Source of the DNA: Drosophila pseudoobscura
Lineage: Eukaryota > Arthropoda > Insecta > Diptera > Drosophilidae
Assembly: GCF_009870125.1 (NCBI RefSeq)
Contig: NC_046683.1
Span: 14,021,001 to 14,085,000, forward strand
Direction: 5' to 3'
DNA: 64,000 nt
This document shows, piece after piece, positions 52,171-63,434 of this stretch. Numbering within the stretch: position 1 is the first letter of the stretch; the number at the start of each line of letters is the position of its first letter. The notes beneath the pieces were generated by a model that saw only the letters and a program-made list of their open reading frames with translations, was not told where the DNA came from and ran no database searches. Both the position numbers and the translations under genes were made by a program.

Positions 52171-52230
52171 GTCGATTGTCGATCGTCGATCGTCGATCGC
52201 CGATCGTAGATAGCGGATCATTGATCGATG
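52171..52230. repeat. TCGATCG-type repeat block
   Basis: Repeated GTCGATCGTCGATCG units followed by GGATCATTGATCGATG. The block is palindrome-rich. Confidence 0.8.
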
Positions 52231-55200
52231 CCCAGTGTAAGCCAAATTGACAATTTCGTTGGGCTTACACGATTGCGCGCCGCACACTAACCTTGACTTT
52301 CAAACCAAACCAAATGTCAGCGAACCGAACCGCGCTGGACACATATTGTACATATTGTAGGTACATATATAGAGGTGGACAGACAGTTGAATGACTCGGG
52401 CATGCCATACTGGTACGGTCGTAATAAAAACAGAAACAAAAGTCAATAAATAAATAGACAAGACAAAAGAAGCCAGAAAAACATTTGCAGTCAATCAATC
52501 GGACATGCCGTACAAATTGTACATTTAAACGGATCACAGCCCAACGACGGATCCCACGATGGCCTGGGGAGGGGCTCTGCTCCGTTCAATTAGAGCCCCC
52601 CGCCATCGATGATCTCAAGGTAAGCATTATCGCCATCGATATCGATACTGAGAGCCAAAATTCGAGATTCGAGTAGTCCCCGCCGAATCACAGCCGAATC
52701 GAAAACAAACAAAGCCCGAATCGGCCAAACAAATTACCAACAATTGCCATTAAACTGAGTTTCCATTACCGTTTAATTGCGTTCTGGTACGAGTACGAGT
52801 ACCTCCCCGGTACTTGGATTTTCACCCACAAGACAAGCCCCACAATGTTCCCCCATTGATCGCCGAGTCGAGTGTGATTGATTGATGGACGATGGGACAG
52901 TGGACACCGCACACCAGACTCCGAACTGAGACCCACTCGAAGAACGCGATAATCAATCCGACCAAGCACTATTGTCCATTTTCCATTCTGAGAGCGAGCC
53001 AGAGGGTGAGGGTTGGCGCACCCACAATTCAGTGGGGTTCTTGGACCCGCTTTCGAGATCGATTTCGGGCGATAAGATTAGAGGGCGGCCAAAGCGAACG
53101 AACGGTTGCCTGTGAGCCAATTGAACCGAATTGAACCAAAACTGAACGCCCACAGCAGCCAGCTTAAGCTCTCGCCAAGAAGCCAGAGCTCTCAGCATGG
53201 CTTGGAAGAGGCAGATAGTGGATGTGGATGTGGAAGTGCAGGCCACACATTCCTCAACTTTGATCAACTTTGTGGCACAGTGGTCTTGGGTGCTACGAAA
53301 ATGGGGGGATGAAACCTTTAATTAATAACAGTCCTTAGGGTCGTGCTTCGATGACAACTCTTCCCTTCACTCTGTATTCCTTAAAGCACCAGAAGATCTT
53401 CCATTTTCAAATCACTTCTTCTTTGTTCACTTTCCAGCTTTACCCTACCATATGGATTGTTTTCTGCACTTCCTGAACAGATCGACTGTTTCCTCCACAC
53501 TCCATACGCTTCCCCGAGCCGCTGTCCGCTGTCCGCTGTCCACTGTCCACTGTCCTGAGGCATGTGTTGGTGGCTGATTGGTTTCAATTTTTCCCCATTT
53601 AAGCAGTACAGTACGCAGACAGAGGCAGCTCAAGTACGAGTACTTGCATTGTACACACAAATAAGGAAGCAATTTGCTACTCTCTGGCCCGACTTCAAGT
53701 GAGGAAACGAAGCAAGGCGAAGCGGGCCCCAATCGCCTGTACGAAATCGGAGCCAACAAACTATTCGCAGACAAATTATGCGCAACGCCAACGCAGCGAA
53801 CAGAATGAGACCCAGACCCCTGGTTCATTGGAGAGGAAGAGAGGGAGAGGGAAAAGCCCCCAATTCTGTGGAAAATTTGAATTTGTAAAATTGAATGCGT
53901 TGGGCAATCGACTCGTGGACTCGTGGCAGCCAAGAATTTCAGGCCCAATCATTTATTATGCATACCAAAAGACACCTTCGCCTTCGCTGACTGGCCAACT
54001 GATGGACAGATGACAGATTTACTGGACAATGTTGCAGCCAAATGTGGCAGCTGCGAGGGCTTCCGTGGTTCGCTCTGGAGCTCCAGCCGGAGCGTGAACT
54101 CAAAAGTGAAGACGGGGGGAGCATCTGTCGCCATCTTCTCGCTCTCTCACATGTCAAGGACAAGTCCAGCAACTGCAGAATTCCTGCATAAATTTGCATA
54201 AAAACAAAAATGCCTGGTCAAACGAAAGACAATTGCAAATCATTGCAGATCGAGATTGAGTCTGTCGCTAGGCCGTTAGGAGAGTGTGAGCTCAAGAGGT
54301 GCGGCTCGGAGACTCAGACCTAGAGACTGCGACTTCGATGGCGACTCGAACTCGAACACAGGCTCTTGGGTCACTCGGTCAAAGCATTTAGTACACTGGC
54401 CAAACAAAACCCATGTTCTCTGAATTTATGACGTACGATTTTTTGGCAAGGTAGTTTCGACAGGTTAAAGAAACAATTTTTAGTTAGATGGTTAAAGATA
54501 TTATTTATTCTACCCATATTTTTCGTGACAGCGTTTTTAAAACTAAATTAATTTGAAGTCATGAAACTCCTTAAGCAATGTTCTCTCGAGAAATCTCACA
54601 AGTCCTGAAGTCCCGCCTGGATCTGAAAAATCGAAATATATCCAAGAAAGTCTTCCGAAAACTGTAGACACTGTTCGACCGACAGGACTCATGCAGGCGA
54701 TCATGGAATTTTCTTCGAGTGCATGAAACCACCACCACAATGTCACAATGGTAGCAGAAACCACAGAGCTAGCCGCATGTTGCATGCCACAGAGCTGCTC
54801 TTCATATTTCAACGCTGCAACTCTGCAACTCTGCAACGCTGTGGCCTGTCTGTCGCCATCGTCGTTGTCGTCGTCGTGTTTGGGCAGCCGCTTATCGCGA
54901 TTTGTAACAAAATGCTGCTGAATAATTTTCGTATTTTTTGTGTAATATTTTTACGTACATATTTTGTAGGTTTTATTTTTTTTTCGAATGTGTGTTTGCT
55001 TGTTTGCGGCTGTGTTTGCTTTGTCTGGATTTCAATGTCTTTTCGGGTCGCTTTGCGTAAATATTTGCCATTTTATTATTTTCTATTGACGTGGGACTAG
55101 CCCCAGCCCCAGCCGAAGCCCTAGCCGAAGCCCCAGCCCCGGCCCCAAAAATGTTTAATTAGCCCATTGCGACAGTGGCTGAGCTGAGATCATCTGGCCG

Positions 55201-56410
55201 GGCCGTGTCTCACGTCTCACGTCTCGTTTGGAAACAAAGCCTAATGAGCTTCCGTTTTGCCGAGGCTGTTTATCTTCAGCCGGCCATCAGTTCAATGCGA
55301 AAGAAGCGAGTTGCGAGTGGAAAAGAAACACCAAAGAAAGATACACACGAAGAAGCTCCTGCTGCAGCTCTAAGCCAAGTCCAAACTTGTCGCCAATAAC
55401 TGCTTACAAGAGCTGAACCAGTTCTCCAGATCAGAATTCTGAAACAGAATCCAATGCTGATTGCCTCTAGTTACTCCATAATCAAGTTATTCGTTATTCG
55501 TGCTCATGTCAGCGATATCTCTCTATCTAAATCAAGTGGCAAACATTTGACATTGTCTGACTCGGCATCAGATGCACATTCGGATTCGAATTGGGATTCG
55601 GATTCAGACTCGGACTCCGATTCAGATTCCATTTGCTGCATTTGATGCAGAGCAGAGCAGAACAGAATTTGCATTTAGTGTCTGCCTTGGGTGACGGCTT
55701 TATGGCCATTGCTGTGGTGCGGCAAATGATTGCAATTAACCAGCGTTTCAGAAGCTGCAACAGCAGCACCATCACCAGCACCAGCACCAGCCGAAGCCCC
55801 AAAGGCATCCTACGCACAGTGGGCTTTGAATGAGAAGAGGTGCCTGCCTCTGTCTGCGTCTGCATCTGTGTATCTATCTGTGTCTGTGCCTGTTTGTGGG
55901 TCCGAACGGACTACGAGTATAAGTATCTATCTCAAACAAGTTATTCTCAATTACAGCCTAACGGCCTAACGGCCTAACAGTCAGTGCGAGTTTGCCAGCT
56001 CGAGTGCAGCTCGAGTACCGAACCGTCCCTCGTCTGGGCCATCGGAGGTCTTCTGTGATCTGTGATCTGTCTTCTGCCTGCTGCCATTTGTCCCATGGTG
56101 CAGTGATTGTTGTTTTAATTAACGAGCTCAGCGCCGCTTGACTTGCCTCAAGAAATCAATTGCTCCTAAGCCCCGTCTACCGGACGGACGGGGCCTGATA
56201 TGCTTGAGCGTTTCGGTGCGGATTTCATTGGGTATCTGTCTGCTGGGCTCTGCTTGGAAGACATTCGAGACATTGAACATTGTTGCTCCAAATGCTATTT
56301 GTTTATTAGCTCCGACTGCGATTGCTTGCTTTTGGATAATTATTTATTAAGGTTTTACATGGCAGTCCCTGTCCCTGTCCCAGAAAAGTGCACAACATTC
56401 AACACACAGA

Positions 56411-56446
56411 GCGACAGACAGACAGACCGACAGACAGACAGACAGC
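56411..56446. repeat. (ACAG)n repeat, interrupted
   Basis: About nine GACA units with one GACC interruption, similar to the block at 51777-51804. Confidence 0.9.
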
Positions 56447-56789
56447 TGCAAGGTTGCTCTTGCAAGCGAAAGAAACCCACAGCGGAGCCAAAGCCAAAGC
56501 CGAAGCAGATACAGATACAGATATTGTACATTAGATGCAGAAGATGATGCAGATACAGATACAAAGCTCGTCTGTGGCAGCTAATGGATTGAGATGTTCA
56601 ACGATGTTCGTCGCTCGTCCCTGAACTCTTCTGCTGAACTCTTTTCATCCCAGATTGCACTGCCAACTCATTCCGTCTTGAAAACTCTGTAAAAGTACAA
56701 TACTTATTAAGTCACTCGGAAACTGTTTGTAAAATTGAATTGAAATATCTTCGTACCACCATGTACCAGCTCCACTGCTCAAGGCTCGT

Positions 56790-57621
56790 AGGGGCTCCTC
56801 TTCTGGGCTAAGCTCCCAAAAAATCCGCGCAGATGCAGCCGCGAGGAGCTCCGCGACCTGGCCGAGGGTGACCGAGCAGCGTAGGGCTCTGAAGAACCAC
56901 CTTCCATATGAGGATTGATTTGGGGGAGATGTCCAAACTGAAGGAGCAAATTATAAGGCAGATAGAGAAGGATCAGGAGCACGAGCAACAGCAGCAGCAG
57001 TCACCAGTTCTTCGATAACATGCTTCAAGAGATAACTCTCAGGGACAAAGAGTATTTTGCGAACATCGGCTAAGTGTTTGACTTTATAAAGAAGCACCTA
57101 AACCACCATGGGATTCTTGAAGTTAACGGCCCCTGATCTTCCACGTATTTTCCTACCACATTAAGCCACCAAAGTTTTTCCGTAAGCTTCCCCGTATCCA
57201 CCGCGGTAGGCACGGCATAATGCCATTCTACATGCTCCTCCCTATGGAGCAACTGCAGAAGAAATTCGATGGGGAGCAGTACAACTGGCAAAAAGATTAC
57301 GCTGACTCAGAAAGGTATGTCCAATAACAACAATTTGGTCAATTTATGTGTATTTTGCAGTGACTCAAGACTGCCTTCTGCGACCGTCGAAGATAAGATA
57401 ACGAAAATGTGCGTTTGAGCATGTCGCAATTGGGTGACTCTCAGTCACAAGATGCACCTGGATCCATAGAGCCCTCTAGGTATCCACTATCCACACTGGA
57501 TCAACACAATTATCCACTTGGCTCCACACTCTGTTCCACAATCTGTAGTCCGCAGTCTCCGAACAAAAGTACAGATTCAAAAGCGCTTTCACGCTCCAGC
57601 GCCTGTTCAGCCAGCGGGTAA
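56790..57621 (+). pseudogene. Multiply broken pseudogene that keeps an intron
   Basis: Several adjacent plus-strand stretches read as good protein but in different frames. They include CSREELRDLAEGDRAA (about 56830-56880), MSKLKEQIIRQIEKDQEHE with a polyGln run (from about 56918), FFDNMLQEITLRDKEYFANI (57011-57070), a frame with PPKFFRKLPRIHRGRHG and MEQLQKKFDGEQYNWQKDYA (about 57166-57309), and a final Ser-rich frame (57409-57621, SMSQLGDSQSQDAPGS). Lesions include stops at 57071-57073 and 57134-57136 and frameshifts near 57003, 57137-57163 and 57396. Between AAAG/GTATGT (57315) and TTTTGCAG (57360) lies a 46-nt intron whose removal keeps frame (SDSRLPSATVEDK follows). The retained intron shows that it arose by DNA duplication or by decay in place, not by retroposition. 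I do not recognise the parent gene. Confidence 0.62.
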
Positions 57622-58050
57622 AACGAAAACCATTGGCCATTGTCCGGGTAATTTGTTTGCGCTTTGTTCTCTTACCCAATCCCCAATCTGCAATCGATGT
57701 CTTTGGACTGCTTGACCGACCAAGTGGATACGGAGCCCGGATACACAAGACCCATACCCATACAATTAACATTCCGAATTCAATATCATTCTTGAATCTT
57801 CTGCAACTATGCCAAACACTGAAGAATAAAGAAGATTACAGCTTAAAATGTTCTATAAATTGTTCTAATGTTCAAAGTATATTTCTTGTCAATTTAGGCA
57901 ATTTCCATTATTTATTTGTCGGCATTCAACATCGTTCGATTAATTTCTCGGTTTTTTAGGGGTATTCTTCTTCATGTTCTTCTGGCTTCTTCCGGTTGGT
58001 TCAGTTTTAGGTCAGGATCGGTTTCGTCGAGAAGGGGTGGGTTGGGGTCC
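57622..58050. other. Intergenic stretch with the poly(A) signal of the minus-strand gene
   Basis: No gene. On the minus strand, AATAAA (TTTATT at about 57912 on the plus strand) lies roughly 140 bases after the stop at 58051 and probably serves as its poly(A) signal. Confidence 0.5.
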
Positions 58051-58653
58051 CTATGCGAACCGCATGCACTTGGCCTTCTGGGTGTAGGTGACGGCCCCAT
58101 ACTCCTCCACGATCTGGTCGATGGCGATCTTGTTCAGGTTCTCCAGGTAGAGGCGCGTCTTGCGCGACTGGATGATGTAGCTGATGACGTCGTGCATGTT
58201 GTCGAAATAGAGGAAGCCGGCGGTGCCGCAGCTCAGGTCCAAGTAGCGGAATCGGTTCACGTCGCAGGTGCATCCGTCAAAGAGGAAGTATATGAAGTCG
58301 CTGTTGTTGTGGTAGCGGAAGACCACGTAGTTGCCCCAGGGCGCCATCACGAAGACGCGTTCCGCACACCGGAAGCCGGCGCGCAACAGCTTGCAGATGC
58401 TGTCGTAGCACCCGTTCTCGGACCCCACCACCGCCATCGTCTCGGGGATGCGCAGGAGGGCCGGGTAGTGGTTGGGCTGGGCCCGCGCCACGTCATGGGG
58501 GCCGCTGGTCTCCGGGCATGGATCCAGCGGGGCCATGGCCTTGGGTATCTCGGGACATGGTGGACAGGGCTCCGCCGCGACCGGTGCAACCGCTATGGAC
58601 TTCTTTCCCTTCTTTCCCTTTTTCCCCTTCTTTCCTTTGCCCTTCTTTCCCAT
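58051..58653 (-). CDS. Lys/Gly-rich N-terminus protein, possible degenerate papain-like fold
   Basis: This is an intronless 200-aa gene. The ATG is preceded by TTTTCGCC and followed directly by a Lys/Gly repeat (MGKKGKGKKGKKGKKGKK, residues 1-18), then a Pro/Cys-rich linker (CPPCPEIPK, CPETS; 30-50). Residues 60-200 are a well-formed globular region with strong G/C third-position bias. It contains CYDSICKLLRAGFRCAERVF, APWGNYVVFRYHNN, FIYFLFDGCTCDVNRF and CGTAGFLYFDNMHDVISYI. The order aromatic strand - FD - ... - GTA.L.F - helix resembles the second half of papain-like domains found in many insect proteins related to viral tegument-type deubiquitinases. If so, the usual D-x-H motif is replaced by DGCTCD, so no activity would be expected. 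That fold call is inference. It lies near an opposite-strand pseudogene. Expression site is unknown; genes of this size and style are often testis-specific. Confidence 0.85.
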   Translation of the reverse strand: MGKKGKGKKGKKGKKGKKSIAVAPVAAEPCPPCPEIPKAMAPLDPCPETSGPHDVARAQPNHYPALLRIPETMAVVGSENGCYDSICKLLRAGFRCAERVFVMAPWGNYVVFRYHNNSDFIYFLFDGCTCDVNRFRYLDLSCGTAGFLYFDNMHDVISYIIQSRKTRLYLENLNKIAIDQIVEEYGAVTYTQKAKCMRFA

Positions 58654-60920
58654 GGCGAAAAGCTAACGAATGCTTCTTTTCTCTTCGAAGACGACGACTT
58701 CTTAGCTATGCCCTCCGAGGTACTTCCTCTAGATAAAGTCTGCAATAAGGTCTTCCCTCTTCGTCCGATTACTGGCTATTGAAGTACAGTGAGCCCCAGG
58801 CTTGCATATTGCTAAGGAAAGAAACAAAAGGATAAAGGATATACAACAATTAGAACAATAGTTTTGACAACCCTTGCAATATTGCTCAAACTAATTGAAA
58901 TTTAGATTTAAATAAATTATGACATGCTTTAGGGACATGAGAATATCCTTAGCACTCCTTGGGCGTCGCCCATCACTACACTGTACGCTCAAAAGACAAC
59001 AGATGGCACTCACCGGCAACTGAAACTCCGAAACGAACGTGAAAGGTGAGAGGTGAAAGGCACTCGATGGAAAGCACTAGAACTAGATAGCACCACTTGA
59101 CGACCGCAAGCGCACCGCGATACGATGGTAAAAAAGATTTCGAATACGCAAATGCGAACCGATGTAGCCGAAAGAAAAAATTTTTGTTCGGAAAATATAT
59201 TTTACTTATAATTTTGACAAGATCTAAATTTTGTTTTCCGAAAAATAATTTTTCTCCGAGTTTTTTTGTGTGTCGTGTGTGTCGTCCGGACACGATTCTA
59301 GTTATGGAAAAATATTTTGTGGTTTGTCGAACGGACACTGACGCCTCGACGAAATGTCTGGTCTCGGCCAACTTGATCCGGAAATTTGTTCCCAGATTTG
59401 TGGGGATTTTGGACAGCTCTGAAAGTCTCAGAATGAAGTGCCATTCCATCGAGTGGGTGTTTCCTCCTTCCATTATGACATTTATTGCCATTCACAGCAG
59501 CGTTGCAGTGTTAGGCAGTGCATTCTGCCATCCTATTCCACTCAAAGGCAGTGTTGCAAAGCTGTCAGCTTGCAAATCTTTAACAAGAATTCAATCAGAT
59601 GGTCTCCCGGGGTGATTGACCATCCAGATGCTGCAGAAAGAGAGAGTGGACATATGTAAATTAGGCAATGCCCAAGGGGGGGGCCGCAGCCACTCAGATT
59701 AATTAAGTTGTGTGCATGCCAAGGAGTCGCCTCTCGAAACGATGATGAAGCGACCCAGCTCTGGCCTCAAGCCCACACATTCTTGGTCAATCGATGGAGA
59801 CGTGCGATTGCAAAAGGATCCTCAGGTTCGGCCCCAGCTGTGGCTCGGCTGTGGTTTCGGCTAACAAAAGTGAATGGCTGTCAAAGCAATTAAAAGTCTG
59901 TGCACTCGACATCCAAAGGGTGCCAAGAGGCAGCGGCAGAGGCAGCGACAGCGACAGGGCAGGGGAAAGGCCAAATAAATCACAAAAATATGGAAATAAT
60001 TAAGAGTCAGCCGGAGAGGCCAAGAACCTGTTGCCCGAATACCATTCGGAACATGGACCCCGCACCACCGACCAGCGACCACGTACCATGGACAATGAGC
60101 AGCGACTTGTTTGCATATTCAATGGATAGATTGAAATTACCACCCGCACAGTGGGGCGAACGGAGCAAAGATGAAACTACAGATATGTATATCCGATAGG
60201 ATGAATCTCTCTAACAATTTTCACCGTGCATCTCACATCTTCCCCGGCTGGCAACCTTGTTCTCCTCCCTTTCTATGTACTTTCGGCTTCACTCTGCCGT
60301 GTCCTGTGTCCACTGTGCTTGCCAATTGGCTGCAGTCGCATGCAAATCTATTAGCTCCCCCCAAGATCGCTGACTAAGCCGCAAATGACGCTCGACAGTT
60401 CGGGCCAGGTTTGTGGTCTGGTCTGTGCCTTGTCTAGACTGCAGTGTGGCTACTTCCATGGCACTTACTGTGGCTGCTGTTGCTTCGAGTATAGTATTTG
60501 TTGTTTCTGGTATCTGGTGTTTGGTCATTTTTTGTAGTTTCTTTTTCTGTATGCCCAATTTGCGTCATTAATTTGTTTGGCGCTCTAATCAAACGGTGCC
60601 GGCGAATGGCGATGGATGCTGAGATATGCACATTCGAGGGATGTGCAGATACAAAGATACAAATATGAATATAAATATAAATGCTAATGCATAAATACGA
60701 AGATAAATGCGTGGATATGGATGCAGATACCAAGTGAATAATGTTGAAACCCCGAGATATTCAGAAAATCCATAAAGAAGATCCATGTTATTTAGTGAAT
60801 TGATACTATTTTCGGGAATAATATGGAATAGCTTAGATGCTTTTCCTTCAAAAGATGATTCCTCCATACGTATTTGAAAGGTATTGAATCCTCATTCTTC
60901 AAGATTCTTAGATTTATGTA
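58654..60920. other. Non-coding or leader stretch between two small genes
   Basis: No confident gene. A short plus-strand frame ending at 58782 (contains EDDDFLAMPSEVLPLDK) looks protein-like and may be a relic. Positions 59095-59400 are open on both strands for over 170 codons. They contain long A/T runs and CpG-bearing motifs (GTGTCGTCCGGACACG) that look more like a 5' leader or promoter than a gene. An interrupted hexamer region lies at 59928-59960 and ATAAATA-type sequence at 60665-60720. Confidence 0.45.
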
Positions 60921-60921
60921 T

Positions 60922-60958
60922 TTATAAAGCTTTTATATTTGCGACTTAGTTCATTGTC
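60922..60958 (+). promoter_or_regulatory. TATA box and initiator
   Basis: TATAAA at 60922-60927 is followed by TTCATTG with its A at 60953, exactly 31 bases after the first T. This is the standard TATA-initiator spacing. The predicted start site is 13 bases before the ATG at 60966 and 88 bases before the one at 61041. Confidence 0.6.
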
Positions 60959-60965
60959 CACTAAA

Positions 60966-61538
60966 ATGCCCCTAAAAAGGAGGTTGGGAAATTCCCTTTG
61001 TATTGGGGATAAAATACTTTTTTTAAACGTAAATAGAATAATGGCTGGCCTTCATCCGGGAAGGATTGGAGTGGTGGAGCAAAAAGTGGAGAAAAAGGCA
61101 AAGACCATGAGCCAAATGAATATCTTATATGGCTTTCTGCTTGCCCTTCGAATGACTTCTAGACTTTTTTCAAAACGAGTCCCAGGCCAAGTAACTTTAT
61201 CAGACTATGTCATTCGTGACACTGCAAAATTTCTGATACTTTCGGGGCTGTTGGGTCAGATCTTCGTTGCGGAGATGCAGCGCTACCTTTATTCCGACCA
61301 CATACTAGAGGCCTTCAATGTATTCCACCGACCGATGGTCCTAGAGGAGGTGGTCGCCTACGTGGCCGAGCTAGAGGTCAAGTCGATGGAGGAGGTTCGC
61401 CTGGACGTAGACAACACCCTAACGGCGGCCTGGATGCACGGCTTCATCAAGCAGAAGGATAACTGGTACACTCTGGACTGCGGCTACTGGGACTATGAAT
61501 CCACAGACGGCACTGCTGCAGCTCAAAGTAAGCATTAG
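60966..61538 (+). CDS. 190-aa protein of unknown function
   Basis: An intronless frame starting in CTAAAATGC. A second in-frame ATG at 61041 (residue 26, AGAATAATGG) is an alternative start and would give a more normal 5' leader; the first 25 residues (MPLKRRLGNS...) have weaker codon bias. The body has an amphipathic/hydrophobic stretch (MNILYGFLLALRMTSRLF) and SDYVIRDTAKFLILSGLLGQ. A compact C-terminal region (RPMVLEEVVAYVAELEVKS, then DNTLTAAWMHGFIKQKDNWYTL) has the helix-helix-strand look of a winged-helix-like module. It ends ESTDGTAAAQSKH. AATAAA lies at about 61643, 105 bases after the stop. Its own TATA box and poly(A) signal make it a complete short transcription unit. I recall similar Drosophila-restricted uncharacterised proteins but cannot name the family. 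Confidence 0.82.
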   Translation: MPLKRRLGNSLCIGDKILFLNVNRIMAGLHPGRIGVVEQKVEKKAKTMSQMNILYGFLLALRMTSRLFSKRVPGQVTLSDYVIRDTAKFLILSGLLGQIFVAEMQRYLYSDHILEAFNVFHRPMVLEEVVAYVAELEVKSMEEVRLDVDNTLTAAWMHGFIKQKDNWYTLDCGYWDYESTDGTAAAQSKH

Positions 61539-61642
61539 CGTGTGTCCTGAATCTCCGTCGTCCACCCAGCCGGTGCCAGCATCCAAGCATCCTGCAACGG
61601 ATAATCCATCTCTGATCAAGCGTCGTGGCCCTTTTTTGGTTG

Positions 61643-61648
61643 AATAAA
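61643..61648 (+). terminator. Poly(A) signal of the 190-aa gene
   Basis: GTTGAATAAACAG contains AATAAA about 105 bases after the stop at 61538. Confidence 0.65.
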
Positions 61649-62619
61649 CAGTTCCCCAAAGCTGGTAAATGTTTGATTTTTGACATGGTGATGGCTCTGC
61701 TTCCTGTAAGTGATGGAATCACTTTTTAGATAACTTTAATCCAAGATTGATTATATGTTGAGGATCTATTGCTATAATAGTTCCGAATACTTAGGCGTGT
61801 CCTTCGAGAAATCAGCTTAAATGCGTGCCCTTCCTTATCCTAGCCACTCCTGACTCTTCTCCTCCGCTCAGCTTGCGAAAATAATTGGAAATCAGTAAAT
61901 ACATGGATATTTTCAAACACTCTGATACGGGTATTCGTACTTGTTCATATGGGAATGGGAATGGGAATCTCCGCTAAATATTTGACATTTGGAAGCCTTA
62001 TTCGTGAAGTCGTTTAAAGTTGTTTCACTTTACTATCCTCGTGATGTGCGGCATTTGTGGCATGTGGCATGTGGCCACATGCAATCGCTGCCACAACTCC
62101 CACTTCAGCATCAGCTCCAGCACCATCTCCACCACCAACTCCAGACGGGTTCAGTGGGTCGCTGGTGGGTCTCTCTAGTGGGGCACACTTCTATTGCTTC
62201 ATCTTCCAGTAGCGGGCCAGTGCTTGCTTGGCTAATGGGGCATCTCAACCTGTCGTAGCGGCTGCCGTGAGTCGGCAGTTTCGATTAGGACACCCAACTA
62301 TGTACATATACGTACTCTTCTGGACGCGTATTATATAACCAACAGTTGCATTGTGCGAGCTGGTTCCCATCTCGCATCTCCCATCTGCAGTTTCAGTTGC
62401 AGTTGCATCAATGGCGAGATTTCTGCGTAGGAGCCGGCTGTGGCACGAGCATCTTCTACCATTTGCTGACAATTAGCTTCCAGTTCCAGCGAATAGATGG
62501 GTATCCCGATCTCCTATTGAGGCTTAAGCTTTCGCAACTGAAAGATACTCGTACAAGAATTCAAGTTTCGTTTGCCAACAGAAAGATACAAGATGCACAT
62601 CTGGGATAGGTACCACCAT

Positions 62620-62715
62620 AAGCTTTCGGCTTGTCGGAGCTTTCTGCTTGTCAGAGCTTTCACATTGAAGCTCAGCTTGCAGCTTTCGGCTGAATAAGTT
62701 TGTGTCGGAGCTTAT
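62620..62715. repeat. Short direct repeats of an AGCTTTC-GGAGCTT unit
   Basis: Units such as AAGCTTTCGGCTTGTCGGAG, GCTTTCTGCTTGTCAGAGC and GCTTTCGGCTGAATAAG recur about every 25-30 bases, three to four times. Confidence 0.7.
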
Positions 62716-63412
62716 TGGAGGGGAAATTTCAATATAATTTCCGTGTGATTATGCGCATGAAAAGCGTTCGCGTGGACCCCACGCTCCCCCGCCAGCCCAT
62801 GCCTTGTGCACCGGAGAGGAGGGGTGGGTAGATGCTGGCTGCTGGTTGTTTGGGGGGAGGGAGGAACTCTCATGGATTTGGCGCGCATTCTTCGAATCAA
62901 AACACTCGTTTGTGGGGTTGAGGCACTTATTCCGTATTCCCCCGATAAACGCACCGATACTAGGCCATGGGCTAGTGCATCGAACCGACCAGCGCCTTGC
63001 GACGCCAGCGAGTCTGGGCCAAGCCAAAAATAAGACCAAGTCATTGGGTCAGGCCAAACCCATGAAGGCCAAACAGTGAACAGTGATAAAGAGCGAAAGA
63101 GAGTAACCAGGGGGGGCGAAACACTCTGGCGCCAACATTTTTATTGCAACTCTTGGAGTGGTTTGAGTGGTTTGGTGGGGACTGCAGACTGCAGACTGCA
63201 GGTAACGGTAACCCACTGCAAAATCAACAAAATGCAAAACGCGTTCCGCACGCAAATCAAACAGTGTCTGTCCCTCCGTCCATACGTCCGTCCGTCCCAG
63301 GTTCGAGCTCGAGCTCGGATCTGGGTATGGGTCTGCGTCCGGGTGGGGCTCTGGGTTCTGTTGGGGCGGGCAGTCAAAAGGTTGAAGGTCCTCTCGGCCC
63401 AGCCACCCTACT

Positions 63413-63434
63413 TCGAGAGAGAGAGAGAGAGAGA
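63413..63434. repeat. (GA)n dinucleotide repeat
   Basis: Uninterrupted GA run of about ten units. Confidence 0.93.

Larger units (their letters stand above)
51805..56785. other. Non-coding stretch with GATC- and GATTCG-rich blocks
   Basis: No supportable gene. Notable items are GATC/GAGATCTG-rich sequence at 52010-52060, a TCGATCG run at 52171-52230, a GTCCGCTGTCCACTG run near 53520-53555, a CCCCAGCC/CCGAAGCC run at 55098-55145, and GATTCGGATTC hexamers at 55575-55630. Confidence 0.55.

Noticed and set aside
57916..58782. 288-codon plus-strand frame
   Set aside because: It is mostly the antisense of the 200-aa gene at 58051-58653; the codon bias and domain-like content are on the minus strand.
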